27,326 nt of DNA from a virus: positions 1 through 27,326 of the IMG/VR virus record IMGVR_UViG_3300035204_000485; one strand, given 5' to 3'. Shown in pieces: positions 22,539-27,326 of this stretch. Below the pieces are notes generated by a model. The model was not told where the DNA came from, ran no database searches, and was given only the letters and a program-made list of their open reading frames with translations. Both the position numbers and the translations under genes were made by a program. The stretch's first letter is position 1; every line of letters starts with the position of its first letter.

Positions 22539-23406
22539 CCTTTTGTTCCTCGTAGTGGGCATACCAAAAGTGCTTAGGGTGGGCCGCTTTAGAACCACCT
22601 TGAGGGCGGTACTCAGCTTCAGGCCAACAGGCACTTTTATAAGAGCAGAAGCTACAATCCATACCCAGCCGTAGGTTCCCCGTAGGCTTCTTGCGGAAGT
22701 ATTCAACTTCTGGCTCGTAACACCGCTTAAATGGTGCATCAGAAGTAATAAGATCAACGGTGTTCGCTATTTGTTCTTTCACTGCTGGTGCATCAAGGGT
22801 ATCTTCATCTGCTTCAACTACAGCTACTTCACCAGTAGACTTATTAACGACTATCCAGCCGCCTATACCTTTATCACCAGCGGTAGCGTATCCTACTAAT
22901 TGGGGGATATAACCGAAAGCATCCTCCTTCTTCAGGGCATCTACTCCACCCATCCACTTATGGGTGAAGGCCCAAGGTGAACAGGTTTTTGTGTCATAGA
23001 CCTTGTTATCAATTTCTATATCGTTCTCACCCTTGATGGTGGTTCCGTTTATATCCATTGATACTTTCGATTTGCCGCCTGTGACATTCCAATCAGCCGC
23101 CTTAATTAATACTTCCATAAAGGCTTCTACGGCATCACCTGTCATCATACGGACAATGTGATTGTAGGGCATACGGCTCGGTGTAGCGCCTGCCTTCTGC
23201 ATCTGTAACTGACATAAAGGCTTGCCTAGATTACTCATACGCAAACGGAATGAGTTATCCTGCTCACCTCTGAATAGCTGCTTACGCAGGCCATCCTTAA
23301 ACATCTCACCAGCTTCTTCTATCCACTCTTCCTTCACATGGACAGCTTCATTGTTGCTTAATTTATCCAAGGTAGAATGGAGTTTTAATTCTAATAATGA
23401 TGACAT
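22522..23406 (-). CDS. RecB/Cas4-like exonuclease with Fe-S cluster
   Basis: This is 294 aa from ATG 23406, which has AAGGA 8 bases ahead; ATG 23457 or GTG 23472 would add 17 or 22 residues without a clear ribosome site. Cys65, then CSFC...C (251, 254, 260) form the AddB/Cas4-type 4Fe-4S ligands. The nuclease core shows GENDIEID (Asp129), DTK (Asp138, Lys140) and the QLVGY motif (169-173) of the RecB nuclease family. Such phage enzymes act on DNA ends in recombination or host DNA breakdown. It lies between the SSB and endonuclease I genes, which fits a replication-recombination module. Confidence 0.85.
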   Translation of the reverse strand: MSSLLELKLHSTLDKLSNNEAVHVKEEWIEEAGEMFKDGLRKQLFRGEQDNSFRLRMSNLGKPLCQLQMQKAGATPSRMPYNHIVRMMTGDAVEAFMEVLIKAADWNVTGGKSKVSMDINGTTIKGENDIEIDNKVYDTKTCSPWAFTHKWMGGVDALKKEDAFGYIPQLVGYATAGDKGIGGWIVVNKSTGEVAVVEADEDTLDAPAVKEQIANTVDLITSDAPFKRCYEPEVEYFRKKPTGNLRLGMDCSFCSYKSACWPEAEYRPQGGSKAAHPKHFWYAHYEEQKDEEAL

Positions 23407-23423
23407 ATCTGAGTCCTTAATGG

Positions 23424-23484
23424 CCCCACTAAGCGGTGGGGTAGTGGTTGTTTCCATTTTGGAACACACCACTAGGTGGGGCGG
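23424..23484 (-). promoter_or_regulatory. Leader with two GC-rich inverted repeats before the exonuclease
   Basis: CCCCAC-CGCTTA-GTGGGG (23424-23441) and a shorter CCAC/GTGG repeat (about 23468-23480) lie between the SSB stop and ATG 23406. If that ATG is right, both hairpins are in the mRNA leader and could weaken read-through or guard the ribosome site. If the longer start is right, the first codes for TTPPLSGAI. Confidence 0.4.
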
Positions 23485-23498
23485 ATAGTTAAACGCTG

Positions 23499-24353
23499 CT
23501 AGAAAGGAACATCTTCCAGATCGCTGACAAGTTCAGCTTCAATAGCACTGAGGGCTACGTCATCTGTCTGACGATTCATTAGAGAGCCTTTATGCTTATC
23601 CATAATGGCCTTATTCTCACCTTCAATCATCTTCAGGATATGGCCGATGGTATCCACAGTGGGTTCGTCTAATGCCAGTGGGTTAGCAATGTCAGGCTTA
23701 AAGTGCATGACAAAGTAAGTAACACCACCATTCTTCTTGCGCTCAGTGGTAACGTCACATGAGAAGTTGTACAACTTGCCGTTATGAGGCAGAGCCTTTA
23801 CTACTTCTTCATCAAAAGGCATGAAGTTAGCACCCTTTAGGCGCAGTACAGCAGGGGCATTCTCCACTACAGTCTTAGTCCCTTTGGCAGTCTTACCTTC
23901 ATAGGACACCAAGCAGTGAACATTTCGGAAGCAAGTAATGGACTTATACTTCTCCTTTAATGCTGGGTCTGCCTGAAGCACTTTGGAGGTTGGCTTACCA
24001 CAACGGACAGTTCCTCGCTCGTCTGGGGCTTCCTGACGAAGTGAGTTAACTACAATAGTGCGATTAACTACCTTCTGCTCTTCAACGTCATAATCCAACC
24101 ATTGAAACATATTAGACAATGGACGTATCTTCACAGACTTGGCGTAAACTGCTTCCCCCTTGCCTTGAATGTAGAACGTACCCTTGCGCAGTTCATTCCC
24201 GTCATCATCTTCATCTTCCCAGTTCAGTTTTAATACTGGTAGATACTCTGCACTATTGTCGTCACTATTGGCTTCCTCTTGAGAGGCACCTAGCATAGCG
24301 GCAATCGCAGCTTCTTTATCACTTGATAAAATGGAAACATCTGTTGTACTCAT
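23499..24353 (-). CDS. Single-stranded DNA-binding protein (T7 gp2.5-like role)
   Basis: This 284-aa protein has a long acidic, polar start and a beta-rich middle (KGTFYIQGKGEAVYAKSVKI, NRTIVVNSLRQEAP, LYNFSCDVTTERKKNGGVTY). The very end, ELVSDLEDVPF, is an acidic tail with a terminal Phe, the hallmark of SSB proteins that recruit replication partners. The CxNVHCLVSYE and CGKP segments carry Cys but no clear zinc site. It follows promoter P1 and is flanked by polymerase and exonuclease. No classical OB motif could be proven by eye, so the function rests on the tail and context. Confidence 0.75.
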   Translation of the reverse strand: MSTTDVSILSSDKEAAIAAMLGASQEEANSDDNSAEYLPVLKLNWEDEDDDGNELRKGTFYIQGKGEAVYAKSVKIRPLSNMFQWLDYDVEEQKVVNRTIVVNSLRQEAPDERGTVRCGKPTSKVLQADPALKEKYKSITCFRNVHCLVSYEGKTAKGTKTVVENAPAVLRLKGANFMPFDEEVVKALPHNGKLYNFSCDVTTERKKNGGVTYFVMHFKPDIANPLALDEPTVDTIGHILKMIEGENKAIMDKHKGSLMNRQTDDVALSAIEAELVSDLEDVPF

Positions 24354-24386
24354 TTCAATAACTCCGTAGTCTTAAATAGAGATTTT

Positions 24387-24415
24387 ATAATACACTAACT
24401 AAGTTGTTAGCGCAA
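24387..24415 (-). promoter_or_regulatory. Minus-strand promoter P1 (TTGCGC-17-TATTAT)
   Basis: TTGCGC (24415-24410) and TATTAT (24392-24387) are 17 bases apart. The spacer contains ACTTAGTTAGTG, nearly the same as in P2. The expected start near 24380 gives a 27-base leader with GGAG ahead of the SSB gene, so SSB can be made apart from the upstream polymerase. Confidence 0.78.
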
Positions 24416-24432
24416 CACTTTCAAAATAAAAA

Positions 24433-26535
24433 TTAGAAGTTTATTACTTCGCTGACCATCCAATTGGGGCCACTTTCAATTTCGATGTCTAATGGTAACA
24501 CAGTCTCGTAAGAAAAGCGCATCTGTAGCTCCTTGGCTACATCTCTCATAGCCCAGACCAAAGCCCGTACTACAATGTCCTTCTCCGCAGGATGCAGGTC
24601 TACTACTATACTATCATGTACGGTTAATATTAACTTAGACTGCAAATTATGCTTCTTAAATGCCCTGTAAGCACGTACACAAGCCAGTGGTACAATGTCA
24701 GCAGTAGCGAAACTTTGTACAGGCCAGTTCACTACCTGAGTAGCGTTAGTAACCTTGCCATTGCCTGTACGTCTGACATGGGGGAAGTAAAACTCACGGC
24801 CACTGGGAATGCGTACAATACCATCCTTTAATACACCGTCCATTAGCTTTCTATGCCAGCCTGCAAGCCCCTTATAAATATTGAAATACTCCTTAAAATA
24901 CTTCTGCACATGAGGGGCTTCATTAGCTCCTGTGCCGCCATATAAGGGTGCGAATGTATATGCCTTTGCAGACTTCCGCATATCGCTATCAACGTCTGAT
25001 ACAGCACACTGCTGGATAATAGAGGCAGTCTGCTTATGTACATCCTTACCACCTAGTATGTCCTCAATGATTTGTGGATCACGGGATAACTCACCAGCTA
25101 CTCGGAACTCTAGACCACTAAAGTCTGCTTCCATTACTTCACCACCTTCAAAGCGGCTTACGACACACTTGCGAATAGGAAAGGTCTTACCTGATGGCTG
25201 GTTCTGGAAGTTGGGGTTACTGCTGCTCAGTCTACCTGTACGAGTAGTAGTCTGGTTGAAGTTGGCATGTAATAAACCACTAGGTCTTGTCCAAGTCTGT
25301 ATACCTTTGACGAAGCTATCCAAGTACGTAGAGATAGCATTCAGCCGCACCAGCTTAGTTAGAAACTGTATAGCCTTCAGGTTGCCCTTACCCTCTGCTT
25401 GAGCCACTAGGCGCTTGATAGTAGCTTTATCAGTCTTAAAGCCGTTAATGGACGCATCCCTTGGGCCTGTAGGAACTAACCGCAACCCCGCAACCTTTCC
25501 GTTGGGACTATACAAAGCACCAGCACCACCACAGGCAGGGCATTTGCTCTTTGTCTTCCAAGGTGTACCATCCTTCTTAAACTTCTGAATCTTCCCCCTT
25601 CCCTTGCAGCGGTGACAATGTTCAGCAACAGTCTGCTTAACTACCTCGGTTGTCGTGCGTACAGCCTTAGTGAAACCACTAGCTGACATACGAGGCGGCA
25701 TGAGTGGCTTACCCTTGGCGTTTAAACCAATGTTGAATGTTTCTTTATGGAGTGCCTTATCTTTCACAGATCGACTGTAGATGACCTTAGTCATGTCAGC
25801 ACCTGAGTTAAGATTGATAGGGGTATCACCCATTACATCCAGTACAATCTCATTCAGATCATGTTCTAGCTGTGCCTTCTCTGCCTTAAACTCCTGCTCT
25901 ACCCCATCAAGTTTATCCAAGTCGATCTTGATGCCATTACGTTCTATCTCAGATAAGAACAGCAACATCTCATTCATCAGCTTGAATGTAGGCTTCAAGC
26001 CGGGGCTACTCTCTAGCTCTTCTAGCTGTGCTAGGTAGACTTCAGCACAGGAAAGTACGTCAGCATCAGCATATTCAATGACTGTATCAAGTGGCATTGC
26101 TTCAAAGCCTATGCCCTTTTTAAATAAGTCCCCTACTAGATCACCCTTCTTACGGGTTACATCCCTACGGATAGCAGTCTTAGCTAGGGATAGCTCTACG
26201 TGCTGCCCTCTAGCAAAGATGTATTCCCCGATCATTGTACAGTAGACTTGCTCAGGCAAATCAAATCCAGCTTCTAGTAGATACAGCACATCAAACTTAG
26301 CATTATGGGCTACTATAGTATCACAAGCGGCTAAGTCTTCCCGTAGCTTCTTGGCACTCTCAGGTACTAATACTTCATTGTGGTTAAATATGGCTCTTTG
26401 CGCTGGGCCTATGCTGCCTTCTTCTAGGATACGCCAGTGGGCTGATACAATTCTATTCTTAGGGTTAAAGGGACTATTGTCTTTTACTACACCAAACTGG
26501 ACTGTGGTTTCCAAGTCCAAGACTATTGCTTTCAT
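24433..26535 (-). CDS. polA: Family A DNA polymerase with 3'-5' exonuclease and zinc-finger insert
   Basis: This 700-aa replicative polymerase is about T7 gp5 size. Exonuclease motifs: LDLET (6-10), HNAKFD (77-82) and YADAD (155-159). Polymerase motifs: A, EADFSGLEF with Asp471 and Glu476; B, R520-x3-K524-x3-F528-x3-YG; C, TVHDS with Asp641. Phe528 stands where E. coli Pol I has Phe762 (T7 has Tyr526). Between the exonuclease and palm, CHRCKGRG (307-314) and CPACGGAG (332-339) form a DnaJ-type zinc motif pair, in the thumb region where T7 has its thioredoxin-binding loop. The start overlaps ATGA with the 92-aa gene upstream. The gene symbol is by family; the phage-specific name is unknown. 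Confidence 0.96.
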   Translation of the reverse strand: MKAIVLDLETTVQFGVVKDNSPFNPKNRIVSAHWRILEEGSIGPAQRAIFNHNEVLVPESAKKLREDLAACDTIVAHNAKFDVLYLLEAGFDLPEQVYCTMIGEYIFARGQHVELSLAKTAIRRDVTRKKGDLVGDLFKKGIGFEAMPLDTVIEYADADVLSCAEVYLAQLEELESSPGLKPTFKLMNEMLLFLSEIERNGIKIDLDKLDGVEQEFKAEKAQLEHDLNEIVLDVMGDTPINLNSGADMTKVIYSRSVKDKALHKETFNIGLNAKGKPLMPPRMSASGFTKAVRTTTEVVKQTVAEHCHRCKGRGKIQKFKKDGTPWKTKSKCPACGGAGALYSPNGKVAGLRLVPTGPRDASINGFKTDKATIKRLVAQAEGKGNLKAIQFLTKLVRLNAISTYLDSFVKGIQTWTRPSGLLHANFNQTTTRTGRLSSSNPNFQNQPSGKTFPIRKCVVSRFEGGEVMEADFSGLEFRVAGELSRDPQIIEDILGGKDVHKQTASIIQQCAVSDVDSDMRKSAKAYTFAPLYGGTGANEAPHVQKYFKEYFNIYKGLAGWHRKLMDGVLKDGIVRIPSGREFYFPHVRRTGNGKVTNATQVVNWPVQSFATADIVPLACVRAYRAFKKHNLQSKLILTVHDSIVVDLHPAEKDIVVRALVWAMRDVAKELQMRFSYETVLPLDIEIESGPNWMVSEVINF

Positions 26536-26810
26536 ACATCGCCCCTGCCACTATTCAAATCTACCAGCTTAAACGTACCTGACTCAATCTTCTTCTTAAT
26601 TGCGTAAGGGCGTTCCCCTAAGAATGCAGCTACCTGCTTGGCTGACTCCTTTTCCTTGTCCCATGTAGGATCAAGGATGGGCTCGCCAGTCAGGGTCTCG
26701 GTAGCTACGATACGACCAAAACATTCCAGAGATACCCGACCATTCTCAAACAGGTAGAAGTGGTCTTCCAGTGGCTTATTGGTGTTAATACTGAATACAT
26801 TTCTACGCAT
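26532..26810 (-). CDS. 92-aa protein upstream of the polymerase
   Basis: ATG 26810 is used because GAGG is about 9 bases ahead; ATG 26819 would sit against that site. The product (NVFSINTNKPLEDHFYLFEN, SLECFGRIVATETLTGEPIL, AAFLGERPYAIKKKIESGTF) looks like a small folded protein. The stop overlaps the polymerase start (ATGA), so the two are co-translated. No family is recognised; a replication accessory role is a guess from place. Confidence 0.7.
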   Translation of the reverse strand: MRRNVFSINTNKPLEDHFYLFENGRVSLECFGRIVATETLTGEPILDPTWDKEKESAKQVAAFLGERPYAIKKKIESGTFKLVDLNSGRGDV

Positions 26811-26979
26811 CTTCTTCATCCTCTAGGTCAGCAGGGTTAAAGGTTGGTTCGATCTTATCGCCATCATACTTCATGTCTAGCAGATCAGGTTCAGGGAATG
26901 GCTTAGTAACGTCCCAATCAATTACCTTCGTACTAGGGGATACACCCAACTTCACTCTATCTTTGAACTTACGCAACAT
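26803..26979 (-). CDS. 58-aa acidic-tailed protein
   Basis: A short frame has AAAGGTGAG 6 bases before the ATG. It begins inside the end of the helicase gene (11-base overlap) and overlaps the 92-aa gene by 8 bases. The product is MLRKFKDRVKLGVSPSTKVI then DWDVTKPFPEPDLLDMKYDG and a DLEDEEDA acidic end. The good ribosome site and the packing make it likely real. The function is unknown. Confidence 0.72.
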   Translation of the reverse strand: MLRKFKDRVKLGVSPSTKVIDWDVTKPFPEPDLLDMKYDGDKIEPTFNPADLEDEEDA

Positions 26980-27326
26980 AACGGCTCACCTTTGGTTCAA
27001 TGTTACAAATCACAGTACCATGCCATCCAGACAATTTATTCTTACTCACTGTCAGGTAACGTGCTGTGTCGATCTCACTGTCTTCCACATCACCAGCTTC
27101 ATGCTTACCAATACCTATAATCAGGTCACATTCAGCACTCTTACCAATCTTACTGCCTTCCATATCGAATGGAGAAAGACGTGTACGCCCCTTAGCGTCA
27201 GCACTTGCTTGTGAGACTACAATGACTGCACACTGGTGACGCTTGGCTAACTCACGAAAACGTCTGTATAGCTCTCTCAGGCGCTCATGGGAGGCATTGA
27301 AGTTACCATTGACGTGTACCTTATCG
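26969..27326 (-). CDS. Replicative DNA helicase, C-terminal part (cut by window edge)
   Basis: The frame is open to the window end and gives 118 C-terminal residues. LRELYRRFRELAKRHQCAVI then VVSQASADAKGR and SPFDMEGSKIGKSAECDLII followed by GIGKH match the RecA-fold ATPase domain of DnaB/T7 gp4 helicases, with the Gln of VVSQAS as the sensor-like motif. YLTVSKNKLSGWHGTV is the last strand region carrying the usual K/R finger pattern. The Walker A and any primase part lie outside the window. Confidence 0.85.
   Translation of the reverse strand, partial: DKVHVNGNFNASHERLRELYRRFRELAKRHQCAVIVVSQASADAKGRTRLSPFDMEGSKIGKSAECDLIIGIGKHEAGDVEDSEIDTARYLTVSKNKLSGWHGTVICNIEPKVSRYVA

Noticed and set aside
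22539-22757. N-terminal extension of endonuclease I to 22757
   Set aside because: The extra 73 residues do not look like the family, lie inside the exonuclease gene and have no start signal; the shorter form equals the T7 length.
1-27326. CRISPR array, transposon, integrase or att site
   Set aside because: No regularly spaced repeats beyond coding repeats, and no recombinase or transposase motif was found.

Overview
The window reads as part of the genome of a tailed phage with a short-tailed (podovirus-like) gene set that infects a Gram-negative, probably aquatic, host. Evidence for this is two S74-chaperoned tail fibres, a GH24 endolysin with a two-component spanin, a run of long internal or ejection-type virion proteins, and a T7-style replication set: family A DNA polymerase, endonuclease I, replicative helicase, ssDNA-binding protein and a RecB/Cas4-like exonuclease. 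The ribonucleotide reductase is a class II (B12-dependent) NrdJ. In marine podoviruses that recalls the cobavirus/SIO1-VpV262 grouping (now Zobellviridae); this assignment is an inference from gene content, with no search run. No integrase, repressor, transposon, tRNA or CRISPR array was seen.

Layout. Positions 1-15906 (+ strand) are a late block: two tail fibre genes, a small DUF7936-like gene, a regulatory gap with a 29-aa membrane peptide, a HlyC-like lysine acyltransferase, a 708-aa repetitive virion-like protein, a lysis cassette (XhlA-like/holin-like, endolysin, overlapping i- and o-spanin), then five structural or internal proteins of 537, 63, 200, 702 and 1326 aa. Neighbouring genes mostly overlap as TAATG or ATGA, so the block looks translationally coupled. 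A bidirectional terminator at 15940-15980 separates it from the convergent minus-strand block.

The minus-strand block is transcribed from 27326 towards 15994. It starts with a helicase cut by the window edge, then two small genes, DNA polymerase, SSB, exonuclease, endonuclease I, two small genes and NrdJ. After these come many small early-type genes: a YadA-like heptad-repeat protein, a Lar-like Zn protein, a DUF3310 protein, an RMF-like peptide and a PD-(D/E)XK protein. Several small genes of 28-58 codons were found by reading the junctions by eye. A 341-base gap (18849-19189) has no convincing gene but several hairpins.

Points of most interest: (i) a HlyC-type toxin-activating acyltransferase directly coupled to a large repetitive protein with a dockerin-like calcium loop; (ii) two minus-strand promoters with the same 17-bp spacing and nearly the same spacer sequence, plus a weaker third; (iii) a DnaJ-like double CxxCxGxG zinc motif inserted in the DNA polymerase; (iv) a 71-aa early protein built of YadA-type 7-residue repeats; (v) an exact 31-bp duplication of one translation start region flanking the structured gap.
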